64,000 nt of DNA, from the NCBI RefSeq assembly GCF_002220365.1, contig NZ_MTHB01000290.1, positions 1-64,000 on the forward strand. Reading direction: 5' to 3'. Positions 25,935 to 35,479 of the stretch are shown piece after piece. A program made the translations under genes and the position numbers. The first letter of the stretch is position 1; the number at the start of each line of letters is the position of its first letter. This DNA is from Caballeronia sordidicola. Lineage in GTDB: Bacteria > Pseudomonadota > Gammaproteobacteria > Burkholderiales > Burkholderiaceae. The notes under the pieces are model-generated. The model saw only the letters and a list, made by a program, of their open reading frames with translations, had not been told where the DNA came from and searched no databases.

Positions 25935-26456
25935 ATGAGTCCTTCACTAACTGTTCGCAGGATCACCGCGCATCAAGGTGCCGTCCTGCGCGAGCTTCGC
26001 ACGGCCTCATTGCGCGAGGCGCCTTACGCGTTCGGTGAGACGCTGGAGGAGGCCCTGTCCGCCGACGTCGCAAGCTTCGACGAAACGGCCGACCGCCACG
26101 CGAATTCATCCGCTACTGCGTCGTTTATCCTGTACACCGAAGGTCATCCAGCGGGTTTGGTGGGTGCGTTTATCGACGAAGCGCCTGCACCGCGCGCATT
26201 CGTCTACGCGTTGTGGGTTGCCCCGGCCGTGAGGCATCTGCGTGGTGGCGAACTGCTGGTGAACGCTGCTACGCAGTGGCTCGCGGAGCGGCGCGTGCAT
26301 GACGTCTTTGCCTGGGTCGCCGACGAAAACCGCAACGCCATGCGTTTCTACGAGCGCCTGGGCTTTGGTCCTACCGGTGAACGTCGCCGGATTCCAGCGC
26401 ATCCCGAGGAATATGAAACGCTGCTCGTGCGCCGCGTGGCTGATCACGTGACCTGA
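25935..26456 (+). CDS. GNAT-family N-acetyltransferase
   Basis: The 173 residues form one GNAT fold. A central strand FVYALWVAPAVRHLRGGELL supplies the acetyl-CoA loop (the usual R-x-x-G-x-G is relaxed here to RHLRGG). ENRNAMRFYERLGFGPTGER is the conserved C-terminal part. The substrate cannot be read from the sequence. Spacing to map is 193 bp, so it is probably transcribed separately. Confidence 0.88.
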   Translation: MSPSLTVRRITAHQGAVLRELRTASLREAPYAFGETLEEALSADVASFDETADRHANSSATASFILYTEGHPAGLVGAFIDEAPAPRAFVYALWVAPAVRHLRGGELLVNAATQWLAERRVHDVFAWVADENRNAMRFYERLGFGPTGERRRIPAHPEEYETLLVRRVADHVT

Positions 26457-26665
26457 GCGTATGACTTGAGCATTTGATCCGCCAGCGTTCGCCGCGGCTG
26501 GATTAGCCACGGCTCGCGTGGCTTGGTCCGCCCCGGCTCATCTCGCCGTCCCCTGTCTCGCTTATCTCTTTTCACATCATGCTGCCCGCGTTCGGGCGGC
26601 AATCTGAAATTTTCCGTTTGCTTGCGCTCACGCCTGTAAAATACGCAAAATTTTTGGCTTTACCT

Positions 26666-27421
26666 ATGTCGCTCAAAAAAACGCCCTTTTTCGAATTGCG
26701 CAGCGGCTCTGTCGACACGCTTTTGTTTGTCGTCAAGACTACCGACCTCGACGCGCTGCGAACGGAACTCACGCGGCGCTTCGAAGCGACTCCCGAGTTT
26801 TTCGCGAACGACACTGTCGCCATCGACGTGCGCCGTCTGGCTGCCGACGAGCGGATATCGATCAGCGAACTCGCGACGTTGCTCGACAGCGTACGCATGC
26901 GCCCGATCGGTGTAGTTGCATCGGGGGATCAGGCATGGGCGTCCGAAGGCGCGCTGCCGTTGCTTGAAGCGCGCGACCGGCGCGGTGCGCCGAAGCCGTC
27001 GGTGGACGCGGGCGTCGAGAACACCGAGGCGGCTGCCGTGATCGAAGCGGCCGTGGCGCAAACGCCTGCGCCCACCGCGCCGGTGCCGAAGACGACCATC
27101 ATCGACCGGCCGTTGCGGTCGGGCCAGCAAGTTTATGCGAAGGGCGATCTCGTCGTGCTCGGGCTCGTGAGCTATGGCGCGGAAGTGATCGCGGAAGGCA
27201 ACATTCATATCTACGCGCCGTTGCGTGGCCGGGCGCTCGCGGGCGTGCACGGCAACCTCGACGCGCGCATTTTCTGCACGTGTCTGGAACCGGAACTGAT
27301 CTCTATCGCCGGCATCTACAGGACGATGGAAACACCGCTCGGCCCTGATGTCCTGGGCAAGTCGGTGCAGATCTGGCTCGACGAAGAAAAACTGATGATC
27401 GAACCGCTGCGGCTGACCTGA
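26666..27421 (+). CDS. minC: Septum-site inhibitor MinC
   Basis: Inhibits FtsZ ring assembly away from midcell. The ATG at 26666 gives 251 residues ([14 protein letters not shown]). The N-terminal FtsZ-binding domain (~1-105) is joined by an Ala/Pro/Val-rich linker to the C-terminal beta-helix that binds MinD (about 150-250), with [16 protein letters not shown] and the Gly-rich [10 protein letters not shown]. It heads the minCDE operon, 97 bp before minD. Confidence 0.96.
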   Translation: MSLKKTPFFELRSGSVDTLLFVVKTTDLDALRTELTRRFEATPEFFANDTVAIDVRRLAADERISISELATLLDSVRMRPIGVVASGDQAWASEGALPLLEARDRRGAPKPSVDAGVENTEAAAVIEAAVAQTPAPTAPVPKTTIIDRPLRSGQQVYAKGDLVVLGLVSYGAEVIAEGNIHIYAPLRGRALAGVHGNLDARIFCTCLEPELISIAGIYRTMETPLGPDVLGKSVQIWLDEEKLMIEPLRLT

Positions 27422-27518
27422 GAGGCCTGAGAGGTATCAGCCAGGCGCGCCTGATGGGGACGGCGCGCTTTTCGGACAGGACGCGAGCGGATTTAATTGA
27501 CGAACACAAGGTACAGGA

Positions 27519-28334
27519 ATGGCAAAAATCATTGTGGTGACTTCGGGCAAGGGCGGCGTCGGCAAGACGACCACCAGCGCGAGCTTCGCATCAGCCCTCG
27601 CGTTGCGCGGGCACAAAACGGCTGTTATCGACTTCGATGTCGGCCTGCGCAATCTCGATCTCATCATGGGCTGCGAACGCCGCGTGGTGTACGACCTCAT
27701 CAACGTGATCCAGGGCGAAGCGAACCTCAACCAGGCGCTGATCAAGGACAAGAAGTGCGAGAACCTGTTCATCCTGCCGGCCTCGCAGACCCGCGATAAA
27801 GATGCGCTGACGCAAGACGGCGTCGAGAAGATCATCAACGACCTGATCGCGATGGACTTCGAATACATCGTCTGCGACTCGCCTGCAGGGATCGAATCGG
27901 GCGCGTTGCTGGCCATGCATTTCGCCGATGAAGCATTGATCGTGACGAATCCGGAAGTGTCGTCCGTGCGCGACTCGGACCGCATTCTCGGCATTCTTTC
28001 GTCGAAGACGAAGCGCGCGATTGAAGGGAAGGAGCCGATCAAGGAACATCTGCTGATCACGCGCTACAACCCGAAGCGCGTGAGCGAAGGCGAGATGCTG
28101 TCGCTTACCGACATCCAGGAAATCCTGCGCATCGAGCTGATCGGCGTGATTCCAGAGTCGGAAGCCGTGCTGCATGCGTCCAACCAGGGTCTGCCGGCCG
28201 TGCACCTCGATGGCACTGACGTTGCTGAAGCATACAAGGACATCGTTTCGCGCTTTCTCGGCGAAGAAAAGTCCCTGCGCTTCACCGACTATCAGAAGCC
28301 AGGTCTGTTGCAACGCATCTTCGGCAACAAGTAA
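27519..28334 (+). CDS. minD: Septum-site ATPase MinD
   Basis: Membrane-cycling ATPase that recruits MinC and is displaced by MinE. The 271 residues open with the deviant Walker A GKGGVGKTT (10-18, signature Lys11). DFDVGLRNLDLIMG and CDSPAGIESGAL are the switch regions. The C-terminal amphipathic membrane-targeting helix is KPGLLQRIFGNK. minE begins 9 bp after it. Confidence 0.98.
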   Translation: MAKIIVVTSGKGGVGKTTTSASFASALALRGHKTAVIDFDVGLRNLDLIMGCERRVVYDLINVIQGEANLNQALIKDKKCENLFILPASQTRDKDALTQDGVEKIINDLIAMDFEYIVCDSPAGIESGALLAMHFADEALIVTNPEVSSVRDSDRILGILSSKTKRAIEGKEPIKEHLLITRYNPKRVSEGEMLSLTDIQEILRIELIGVIPESEAVLHASNQGLPAVHLDGTDVAEAYKDIVSRFLGEEKSLRFTDYQKPGLLQRIFGNK

Positions 28335-28343
28335 GGGGACGCA

Positions 28344-28598
28344 ATGTCGATTCTTTCGTTTTTGCTGGGCGAGAAAAAGAAGTCCGCTTCGGTCGCGAAG
28401 GAACGCTTGCAGTTGATCATCGCGCACGAGCGAGCGGGCGGACATGCACCCGCCGATTATCTGCCGGCGTTGCAACGAGAACTCGTTGCCGTGATTTCCA
28501 AGTACGTAAAGATTTCGAGCGACGATATCCGGGTAAGCCTCGAACGTCAGGACGATCTCGAAGTACTCGAAGTGAAGATCGAAATTCCATCGGTTTGA
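28344..28598 (+). CDS. minE: Cell-division topological factor MinE
   Basis: The 84-residue protein has the anti-MinCD helix region ([13 protein letters not shown]) and a C-terminal dimerisation part. It stimulates MinD ATPase and drives pole-to-pole oscillation. It is the last gene of the min operon, followed by a terminator. Confidence 0.97.
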   Translation: MSILSFLLGEKKKSASVAKERLQLIIAHERAGGHAPADYLPALQRELVAVISKYVKISSDDIRVSLERQDDLEVLEVKIEIPSV

Positions 28599-28653
28599 AG
28601 AGGGATGACGGTTTGAACCAGCGCTGAAGTATGACCTTGGCGCGCAGCATCCA

Positions 28654-28687
28654 AAAAAGGCTGGAATCACATGATTCCGGCCTTTTT
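28654..28687 (+). terminator. min operon terminator
   Basis: AAAAAGGCTGGAATCA pairs with TGATTCCGGCCTTTTT around a short loop and ends in five T residues. Confidence 0.9.
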
Positions 28688-28845
28688 CACTAGTGCGCCT
28701 GCACCTTTAAGTCGCTTGCGCGACTTACATCAATATTCCGTTGCAGTTTAGCCATCGCAGTTACACGGGCGCTGTCGGCCAAACCATGTCCTCGCGCATT
28801 GAGTGTGTATCGCCGATACAAGGCGACCAACTCAAGAGGCCGATC

Positions 28846-29151
28846 ATGAAAATACGTTTGTTCATTGCCCAGGCAGCGATTGTTCTGGCCGGTGTTGCGG
28901 CAGTAGCCGGAAGTGCGTCGGCTGAAGTAATTATCGTGGCGCCGAATGCGCCGCCGCCGGTGCGTATTGAATCCGTTCCGCCGGCTCGCGTGGGGTATGT
29001 GTGGGACAACGGCCACTGGCGCTGGGAACACGGCCAATACGTGTGGAATCCGGGGCACTGGCAAGTCGAACGCGTGGGGTATCACTGGGTGCCGGGACAC
29101 TGGGTCGCGCGTGGCGGTGCATGGCGCTGGATGCCCGGACACTGGGCCTGA
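28846..29151 (+). CDS. YXWGXW/WxxGxW repeat secreted protein
   Basis: The ATG at 28846 (101 residues) follows CAAGAGG. A clear signal peptide ends at AGSASA. The mature part is four short aromatic repeats: WDNGHW, WNPGHW, WVPGHW and WMPGHW. Proteins with this repeat are common in Proteobacteria as small periplasmic or outer-membrane-associated proteins of unknown role. A small lipoprotein gene follows and may belong with it. Confidence 0.88.
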   Translation: MKIRLFIAQAAIVLAGVAAVAGSASAEVIIVAPNAPPPVRIESVPPARVGYVWDNGHWRWEHGQYVWNPGHWQVERVGYHWVPGHWVARGGAWRWMPGHWA

Positions 29152-29236
29152 CGCCTGATCGCTGCGATACGTCGCCAGCCTCACGGGCGGCCAGTTAATG
29201 CCGCCCGAATCCGATGAACCCGTTCAGGAGTTCCAC

Positions 29237-29350
29237 ATGAAAACCAGACTATTGATTATTGGCTTCCTCGCAACCTTGCTGGCTGGTTGTATCGTCGTGC
29301 CGGCGCATCCGTATGCTTATCATCCGGTGCCACGCGTCTACGTGTATTAG
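29237..29350 (+). CDS. Small lipoprotein (37 residues)
   Basis: A 37-residue product with a textbook lipoprotein signal (MKTRLLIIGFLATLLAGC). The mature peptide is only ~20 residues and rich in Pro, His, Tyr and Val (HPYAYHPVPRVYVY). CAGGAG precedes the ATG by six bases. It lies 85 bp after the WxxGxW gene on the same strand and converges on the chloride-channel gene. Function is unknown. Confidence 0.75.
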   Translation: MKTRLLIIGFLATLLAGCIVVPAHPYAYHPVPRVYVY

Positions 29351-29363
29351 GTTTGCCCGAGCT

Positions 29364-30734
29364 TTATTTGGTGACCGGCTCTTCGTCCTCGACGGGTGTT
29401 TCCGGCACTTCGGGCGATGCCCGGGGCACGGGCAAGGGTAGTGGGGTCATGTAGCGCTCAGCCAACGCTTCGTAAAGCGGCGGCGAGAAGAGGCGCGACA
29501 CCCGGCTCGCAATGAGCGCTGTCGCCATGAGCGAAATCACCAGCGCGTGACCGTTGATCATTTCCATCACGATCACGAACGACATGATCGGCGACTGCGT
29601 AACGGCCGCCAGATAGCCAACCATGCCGAGCGCAATCAGCATCGACAGCTGCATGTGGCTGAAGACCATATGGAGCACGTTGCCGAAACCGGCGCCAATC
29701 GATAACGACGGCGCGAAGATGCCGCCCGGAATGCCGGGCAGGTACGAGCCGATCATCGAGACCATCTTGAGCAGCGGATACAGCGGCGAGAGCTGCTCGT
29801 GGCCTTCCAGCAGGCCGCGCGCCTCGGCGTAGCCGCTGCCGAAGGTAGTCCCGCCCGACACAAGCCCGACCACGGCGATGATCAACCCGCAGAGCGTGGC
29901 GAACACAACCGGGCGTGTCGCGTGCATCTCGCGCAGACGTGCCGGAATCCATCTGGACGTATTGAGCAGCAACCAGCAAAACACGCCGCCCGCGATACCA
30001 GTCAAGACGGCCGTGAGCAGCACCGCGACCGCCAGCAAGCTGGGAAAATGCGCACTGACTTCGATGGTGCCAAAATAGGTGTAATTGCCGTTCAGGCCGA
30101 GCGCGACGATACCCGCGAGGATGATGCCCGTGATCAGCACGCCGCTCGTACGCGCTTCGAAACTACGCGTCAGTTCTTCGATCGCGAACACAATGCCGGC
30201 AAGCGGTGTATTGAACGCCGCCGATAAGCCCGCCGCCGCGCCGGCCAGCACGAGTTGCCGTTCGATGCGGGCGTTTGAGCGGGGAAACAGTCGTCGCAGG
30301 TTGTACATCAGCGCTGCGCCGACCTGGACGGTTGGACCTTCGCGGCCGATGGTGAAACCGCCGAGGATCGCGATAAACGAGATTCCCATCTTGGCGATCA
30401 GGATGGCTGGCGACAACAGCCGGGTTCCCAGTCCTGGCGGACTGTGCAACACGGCGATGACCTGCGGAATGCCGCTGCCTTCCGAGCCGCGAAAGAATTT
30501 TCGCGTGAGCCAGACGGATAACGCTGCCACCGCCGGTGTCAGGATCAGCGGTAGCCAGACATGGTCATGCTGAACGGCACGAAACGCGTTATAGCCCCAG
30601 TCGATGAGCTTCGCGTACAGCACCGCGACCAGCCCGACCGCGACTGCGCCAACCCAGAAAATGCCGTAGCGGTACCAGAGGCTGCGCGCACGTCGGAGAG
30701 TAAATCGGGGGAGAGAGCGTAAGGCGCGAATCAT
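29364..30734 (-). CDS. ClC-family chloride channel/transporter
   Basis: A 456-residue inner-membrane protein with the family signatures GSEGSGIPQ and GREGPTVQ, the latter carrying the gating glutamate. The second-half pattern GSYLPGIPGGIFAPSLSIGAG also fits. ClC proteins exchange chloride for protons or conduct chloride, as dimers. I see no C-terminal CBS domains; the tail is acidic (PEVPETPVEDEEP). It converges on the small lipoprotein gene. Confidence 0.94.
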   Translation of the reverse strand: MIRALRSLPRFTLRRARSLWYRYGIFWVGAVAVGLVAVLYAKLIDWGYNAFRAVQHDHVWLPLILTPAVAALSVWLTRKFFRGSEGSGIPQVIAVLHSPPGLGTRLLSPAILIAKMGISFIAILGGFTIGREGPTVQVGAALMYNLRRLFPRSNARIERQLVLAGAAAGLSAAFNTPLAGIVFAIEELTRSFEARTSGVLITGIILAGIVALGLNGNYTYFGTIEVSAHFPSLLAVAVLLTAVLTGIAGGVFCWLLLNTSRWIPARLREMHATRPVVFATLCGLIIAVVGLVSGGTTFGSGYAEARGLLEGHEQLSPLYPLLKMVSMIGSYLPGIPGGIFAPSLSIGAGFGNVLHMVFSHMQLSMLIALGMVGYLAAVTQSPIMSFVIVMEMINGHALVISLMATALIASRVSRLFSPPLYEALAERYMTPLPLPVPRASPEVPETPVEDEEPVTK

Positions 30735-31042
30735 GTGCGGTGAGCCATGCGACCGGCTGTCGGCAAAGGAGTGATTATACCGATTTGAATCAATAATCCT
30801 GCCGATTGGTGCCTACGATTAATGGTTGCCGGGTGCTTTGAAAAAGAAAATGGGGCGCAGCCATGAGCCGCCGCCCCAAAACTCTCTCGTCGGGGTGGCG
30901 AGAGCGGAGAGAAGAACGTAATTAATAAGTAATGTGTTATTCAGGTTTTTGAATGACACGCAAACGTTTCAACGATAGCCCAGGGTGTTTGAAAGTTTTA
31001 TCGATTACTGTAGTAGGCGGGACGTGGAGCGCTTACTGAAGA
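30735..31042. other. Intergenic region upstream of the ClC gene
   Basis: No gene seen. There are two adjacent hairpins: GGGGCG/CGCCCC (30852-30877) and CTCTCG/CGAGAG (30884-30904), which could end a transcript or fold in one. The rest is AT-rich. Confidence 0.4.
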
Positions 31043-31222
31043 TCAGGTCGTCATTACTTCGAACGCGACCACAGCGGCGATGGCGCCAGCGTTCGCAACC
31101 AGCGCCTGCAGCACGATCCCGCGCCAGCTCGTTGTCCGGAAACGCACGGCCAGCATGAGTGCGGTGAATAGCGCAATAGCGATTATTGCAACCACATCAG
31201 CACTTTGAAGATGAATGCGCAT
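31043..31222 (-). CDS. Hypothetical small membrane protein
   Basis: From the ATG at 31222 the product has 59 residues and two hydrophobic stretches (VVAIIAIALFTALMLAV and IVLQALVANAGAIAAVVAFEV) around a short basic loop. It resembles many unnamed small inner-membrane proteins. The ribosome-binding site is weak, and an upstream extension to 31303 exists in the same frame. Moderate certainty only. Confidence 0.45.
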   Translation of the reverse strand: MRIHLQSADVVAIIAIALFTALMLAVRFRTTSWRGIVLQALVANAGAIAAVVAFEVMTT

Positions 31223-31429
31223 GACGCCGGTCTCACGAATGTTCAGTCTTTGTTGAGCGTTTGTTGAGTATAGACAGGACGTGCCGGTACGCAAGTTGCA
31301 CAAAAAAAAAGCAATGGCACGGCTGTTGCATTTATCTAATCATCCGATGGGAATTTTCCGGGCGCTGTCCGTACTAACCCGAATTGGCGTATTCCCGTGC
31401 AGGGCCGCCTTGTCTACGGAGTTGTATTT

Positions 31430-32584
31430 ATGAATTCCCCGAATCGCCGTTCTCTAGAAGTGGATTTCTTCCGGGGAATCGTGCTGCTGGTCATTGCCGT
31501 TGATCATATTTCGGGAAGCGTCTTATCCAAATTTACATTGCATAGTTACGCGTTCTGCGATTCCGCAGAGGTTTTCGTGTTCCTGGGTGGATACGCATCG
31601 GCGGCTGCCTATACGACGCTGGCAGCGAGCCGGAGTCACGGGGCCGCGCGGCGCCGCTTCCTGAAGCGCAGTTGGGAGATTTATCGCGCGTACCTCTTTA
31701 CGGCCGTGATGATGCTGCTGGGCGGGGCGCTGCTGATGTGGCTGCGTATCGACACCCCGATGATGCAGATCACCGAATGGCCGTCGTTCCTGGCTCGGCC
31801 GCTGGGGCTGACGTTCGATGTCGCGACCTTGCGGCACCAGCCGTATTTATCGGCGGTATTGCCCATGTACGCCATGTTCGCGCTCGCCGTGCCGTTCGTG
31901 GTGCCGTTGGCCGAACGTAAGCCGGTTGTCATGCTGTTTGGCAGTCTCGGCGTGTGGCTTTTTGCATCGTCACTCGCGCAATGGCTACCGTCGGCTTACG
32001 CGGAAGGGTGGTCCTTCAATCCGTTTGCGTGGCAACTGATGTTCGCGCTCGGCATTTTGGCGCGCGTGCAGCCGATCTCCGCCGAATTCCACGATTCCAA
32101 AACCGCGCGCTGGATGACGCGTGCGGCAATTGTCGTGTTCCTGACGTTCGCATTCGCGAAGCTGTTCCTGGAGACGCAGGCGCCGCCCGGATATATGAAG
32201 CAGAACCTGGCGAGCCTGCGCATTGTGAGTTTTGTCGTGATCGCGTGGTTGTTCGCTCAGGCGGTGCACGCGGGGTGGATCAAGGCGCTCGCGAAGAGCT
32301 TGCCGAGCGTGGTCAACATCGGCAAGCAGGGGTTGGTGTGTTTCATTGCGGGCGCGTGCATGTCGCTGGTCATCGACACCGCCTTGCGGCTCGTGTCGCT
32401 CGGGCAATATCAATGGATAGCGGGGCTTTGCGGCGACGCCATCGCGATTGGTAGTCTGATCTGGCTCGCAGCGTTATGGCGCGAGCGCAAGGCGGCGCAG
32501 CGGGCGCGGCTGGAGACGCAGCAAGCGCGGCAGCCGAAAGGGCCGCCGGTGCCGGCGCATGCGGCCAACCCGCGCGATAGATGA
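31430..32584 (+). CDS. OpgC-domain membrane acyltransferase-like protein
   Basis: The 384-residue protein has about ten transmembrane helices. Its start RSLEVDFFRGIVLLVIAVDH is typical of the OpgC branch of acyltransferase-3 proteins, which add succinyl groups to periplasmic glucans in enterobacteria. No opgGH genes are nearby, so the acceptor may be another surface polysaccharide. I chose the ATG at 31430 over the upstream frame start because of CGGAG before it and the good N-terminal match. The C-terminal tail is Arg/Ala-rich. Confidence 0.85.
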   Translation: MNSPNRRSLEVDFFRGIVLLVIAVDHISGSVLSKFTLHSYAFCDSAEVFVFLGGYASAAAYTTLAASRSHGAARRRFLKRSWEIYRAYLFTAVMMLLGGALLMWLRIDTPMMQITEWPSFLARPLGLTFDVATLRHQPYLSAVLPMYAMFALAVPFVVPLAERKPVVMLFGSLGVWLFASSLAQWLPSAYAEGWSFNPFAWQLMFALGILARVQPISAEFHDSKTARWMTRAAIVVFLTFAFAKLFLETQAPPGYMKQNLASLRIVSFVVIAWLFAQAVHAGWIKALAKSLPSVVNIGKQGLVCFIAGACMSLVIDTALRLVSLGQYQWIAGLCGDAIAIGSLIWLAALWRERKAAQRARLETQQARQPKGPPVPAHAANPRDR

Positions 32585-32649
32585 AAGAGGGGAGTTTGAA
32601 CAACGCGTGCCGGCGAGCTTTACAAAGCGTCGCCAGCACGAATTGAGCA

Positions 32650-33966
32650 CTACGAGAGCTTGATGTCGCGCGTTTCCCGCATGCACAGCACGCCGAGCAA
32701 GCTGATCGCTGCCGCGACCGACACGTACCCGCCGACCCACGCCAGACCGCCGCGATTCGCCAGCAATTGCGCGATGTACGGCGCAACCGACGCCCCCAGA
32801 ATGCCGCCCACGTTATACGCGACACCTGCGCCGGTATAACGCACGTTGGTCGGAAACAACTCGGGCAACAGCGCGCCCATCGGGGCGAAGGTCACGCCCA
32901 TCAGGAACAGTTCGATAGTAAGAAACAACGCAACCGCGTAGGTGTTGCCGCTGCCGAGCAGCGGGGCCATGGTGAAGCCGGACAGGATAGCCGCGATACA
33001 ACCCACAATCAGCACCGGCCGACGGCCGAACTTATCGCTGGCCAATGCGGAAATTGGTGTCGCGATAGCCATGAAAATTACCGCGAAACACAGCAGGCCG
33101 AGGAATTTCTCGCGCGTGAAATGCAGTGTCGAGACGCCGTACGAAAGCGAAAAGACCGTCGAGATGTAGAAGAGCGTGTAGCAGACGATCATCGCGATCG
33201 CGCCGAGCAGCGTCGGTTTCAGGTATTGGCCGAACAACGTCGCGATAGGCACACGCACGCGTTCCTTTTTCTCGATAGCCTCACGGAACGCCGGCGTTTC
33301 CGCAATTTTCAGGCGCACGTAAAGTCCGAGTCCCACCAGCACCGCGCTGACGATGAACGGCACGCGCCAGCCCCAGCTACGGAATTGTTCGTCGCTGAGC
33401 GAGAGCGCCAGCCCGAAGAACAGTCCATTCGATGCCAGGAAACCCACCGACGGCCCGAGTTGCGGGAACATGCCGAACCAGCCGCGCTTGTTTTGCGGCG
33501 CGTATTCGGTGGCAAGGAGCGCTGCTCCGCCCCATTCGCCGCCGAGTCCGATGCCCTGGCCGAAGCGCAGGATACACAGCAGCACCGGCGCGAGGCTGCC
33601 GATGGACGCGTAGCCCGGAACGAAGCCGATCAGCGTGGTCGACACGCCCATCACGAGCAGCGACGCGACGAGCGTTGATTTTCGCCCGATGCGGTCGCCG
33701 AAATGGCCGAAGATAAACGAGCCGATCGGCCGCGCGATGAACGCGATACCAAACGTGACAAACGCCGACAACGCTTGTGCGGCAGGCGAGCTATGGGGGA
33801 AAAAGACCGGACCGATAACCAGCGCAGCGGCGGTCGCGTAGACATAGAAATCGTAGAACTCGATCGCCGTGCCGATAAAACTCGCGAAGATCACGCGGGA
33901 AGTGCTCATTTGCGCGTCGCTTGCGGGCGATGCGGGCAACGAGCCCGAGGGTGAGGCTGATGACAT
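32650..33966 (-). CDS. MFS transporter, metabolite:H+ symporter (MHS) family
   Basis: A 438-residue permease with 12 helices and the MFS motif GHFGDRIGRKSTL between helices 2 and 3, repeated as DKFGRRPVLI between 8 and 9. GQGIGLGGEWGGAALL is characteristic of the MHS branch (proline/betaine, shikimate, citrate and dicarboxylate carriers). The ATG at 33966 follows the long upstream frame and gives a normal N-terminus. The substrate cannot be told from sequence or neighbours. Confidence 0.92.
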   Translation of the reverse strand: MSSASPSGSLPASPASDAQMSTSRVIFASFIGTAIEFYDFYVYATAAALVIGPVFFPHSSPAAQALSAFVTFGIAFIARPIGSFIFGHFGDRIGRKSTLVASLLVMGVSTTLIGFVPGYASIGSLAPVLLCILRFGQGIGLGGEWGGAALLATEYAPQNKRGWFGMFPQLGPSVGFLASNGLFFGLALSLSDEQFRSWGWRVPFIVSAVLVGLGLYVRLKIAETPAFREAIEKKERVRVPIATLFGQYLKPTLLGAIAMIVCYTLFYISTVFSLSYGVSTLHFTREKFLGLLCFAVIFMAIATPISALASDKFGRRPVLIVGCIAAILSGFTMAPLLGSGNTYAVALFLTIELFLMGVTFAPMGALLPELFPTNVRYTGAGVAYNVGGILGASVAPYIAQLLANRGGLAWVGGYVSVAAAISLLGVLCMRETRDIKLS

Positions 33967-34278
33967 GGCGTCTCCGGTTCGCCCTTCTATCACGCCCAGG
34001 AACGGGGACGCGCGTCGGGACACTTTGTATTGAATGCGCAGCGTGCAACGGGCGCCGGGCGCTCGATGCGATGTACGGCAGGAAACGAACGGCTTGGACT
34101 GCGCGCGGTGTGTCGCGCAGGTCGACCGGTCAGGCGCGTCGATCAAGCGCTGGATGGGCGGGCGGCGACGGCTCTGCCGGCATGGCCGGCGTGGGGTATC
34201 GAAAATTATAACGAGCGTGCGTTGCGGCCGGCAAGGAAACCGTATTGATGAATGCACCAATAGTTCCGCCTGTTCCAC
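33967..34278. other. Region between the MHS gene and the TonB-C lipoprotein gene
   Basis: These 312 bases presumably hold the MHS promoter. I see no gene or repeat of note. Confidence 0.4.
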
Positions 34279-34758
34279 TCAATCGATGGTTGTCGCCTGC
34301 GGTGAATGGACGCTGCGTAGCTGGAATTGACCGTTGTCGTTGAAGAGCCAGTCTTCGAACAAATCGAGGTGCCCGTTGCCGTCGAGCAGACGTGCGGGTG
34401 GCGTGGGTAATGGCGAAGCGCGTCGCAGCGACGCGAGGGCGGTGGCTTCGGCTTCGTCGTCGCCATTGGTCCGGTAGACCGACGACCGGATCACGCGGCC
34501 GTTGCGGTCCACGGTGAACGCGACCACGACGAGCGAGCGCAGCATTGCTTGCGGCGTGCCTTTGAGTACCAGCGACGGATTGCGGTCGAAGATGTGTTGT
34601 GCGACGCGCACCTTGTACTGATCGAGCGTCGCGCCGCTCACGGCGGCGGCGGGTTTGGGTTCAAGCGCGCTGGGCGGCGGGGTGATCGTGCAGGCGGCAA
34701 TGACTGCCGCGATTGCTGTGGTGAGCGCTATGCGCGCGATTTTCAAACGTGAGGTCAT
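34279..34758 (-). CDS. TonB C-terminal-domain lipoprotein
   Basis: The ATG at 34758 gives 159 residues with a lipoprotein signal peptide (lipobox IAAC, Cys about 23). It continues into a TonB_C-like domain with VAFTVDRNGRVIRSSVYRTNG, followed by the usual Ala/Leu-rich helix. It lacks the N-terminal anchor and Pro-rich spacer of true TonB and is not beside exbBD, so it is probably a periplasmic or outer-membrane lipoprotein of unknown role. Confidence 0.8.
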   Translation of the reverse strand: MTSRLKIARIALTTAIAAVIAACTITPPPSALEPKPAAAVSGATLDQYKVRVAQHIFDRNPSLVLKGTPQAMLRSLVVVAFTVDRNGRVIRSSVYRTNGDDEAEATALASLRRASPLPTPPARLLDGNGHLDLFEDWLFNDNGQFQLRSVHSPQATTID

Positions 34759-34872
34759 GGCAGGCGAGGCTCCACGAATTCGTTGCACTCATGCTTAACA
34801 ATACGCGGCTGGTCCGGGTCTTGCTGCCCCATTTTGCACGTCCACTGCATTTTGATGCGCAAGGAGAGAACC

Positions 34873-35031
34873 ATGAGCAGCGATTCCACTGATGTGAAAA
34901 CCCCGAAGCCTGCAGAGCATAGCGATAACGAGGCAAGCAAGATGCCCGACCGTGCCGATGACGACCGTAAGCAGGCTCCAAGCGATAAGCCCGGAAAGAA
35001 GCCGGGAGAGGGCGAGCCGGACGTGGGGTGA
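34873..35031 (+). CDS. Hypothetical small hydrophilic protein
   Basis: The 52-residue product is made of Asp, Lys, Pro, Glu and Ser with no hydrophobic core, so it is probably disordered. A strong AAGGAGAG lies six bases before the ATG. No family recognised. Confidence 0.6.
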   Translation: MSSDSTDVKTPKPAEHSDNEASKMPDRADDDRKQAPSDKPGKKPGEGEPDVG

Positions 35032-35157
35032 GCTTTGGTAGGGCGTGTCCTGCACGCCAAATACTCGCATTGACGACGACGCGGGTTTTCATCGCAGTGA
35101 GGCGGCGAGGACCTGCTTGCTGGAGCGAACGTCGGTGTGACGCACCTCTCGTCGATC

Positions 35158-35203
35158 TTTGTATATACAAAAAACCTGGTTTGTAGTGAATTTTGTATAT
35201 ACC
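35158..35203 (+). promoter_or_regulatory. Paired TTTGTATATACAAA operator sites upstream of brnTA
   Basis: A perfect 14-bp palindrome TTTGTATATACAAA (35158-35171) and a near copy TTTTGTATATACC (35191-35203) lie 33 bp apart on centre, about three helical turns. The second is ten bases before the brnT start. They fit autoregulation by the BrnA ribbon-helix-helix antitoxin, with TATATA also able to act as a -10. Confidence 0.7.
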
Positions 35204-35212
35204 ATTTGATGG

Positions 35213-35479
35213 ATGCAAGTCTCCTTCGATGTGAATAAGATCACCCGCAACATCGCTGAACGAGGTTTATCGTTCGAACGGGCTGCTCAATTCAATTTCG
35301 AGACAGCGTTGATCGGCACCGACGATCGGCGTGTTTACAGCGAAGTACGGTATGTCGCTCTGGGATATCTCGACGAACGCTTGCATGTTCTCTGTTTCAC
35401 TGAAACCCACGATGGAATTCGCGTGATCAGTTTTCGCAAAGCTAATTCGAGAGAGGTGAATCGCTATGCCAGCACGTAA
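35213..35479 (+). CDS. brnT: BrnT-family toxin
   Basis: The 88-residue protein has the BrnT layout: NKITRNIAERGLSFERAAQF, then the strand RYVALGYLDERLHVLCFTE and the C-terminal IRVISFRKANSREVNRY. BrnT is a RelE-like ribonuclease that stops translation when freed from BrnA. Its 3' end overlaps the antitoxin start by 14 bases. The pair is just upstream of a tRNA-Ser gene, a common landing spot for accessory DNA. Confidence 0.92.
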   Translation: MQVSFDVNKITRNIAERGLSFERAAQFNFETALIGTDDRRVYSEVRYVALGYLDERLHVLCFTETHDGIRVISFRKANSREVNRYAST

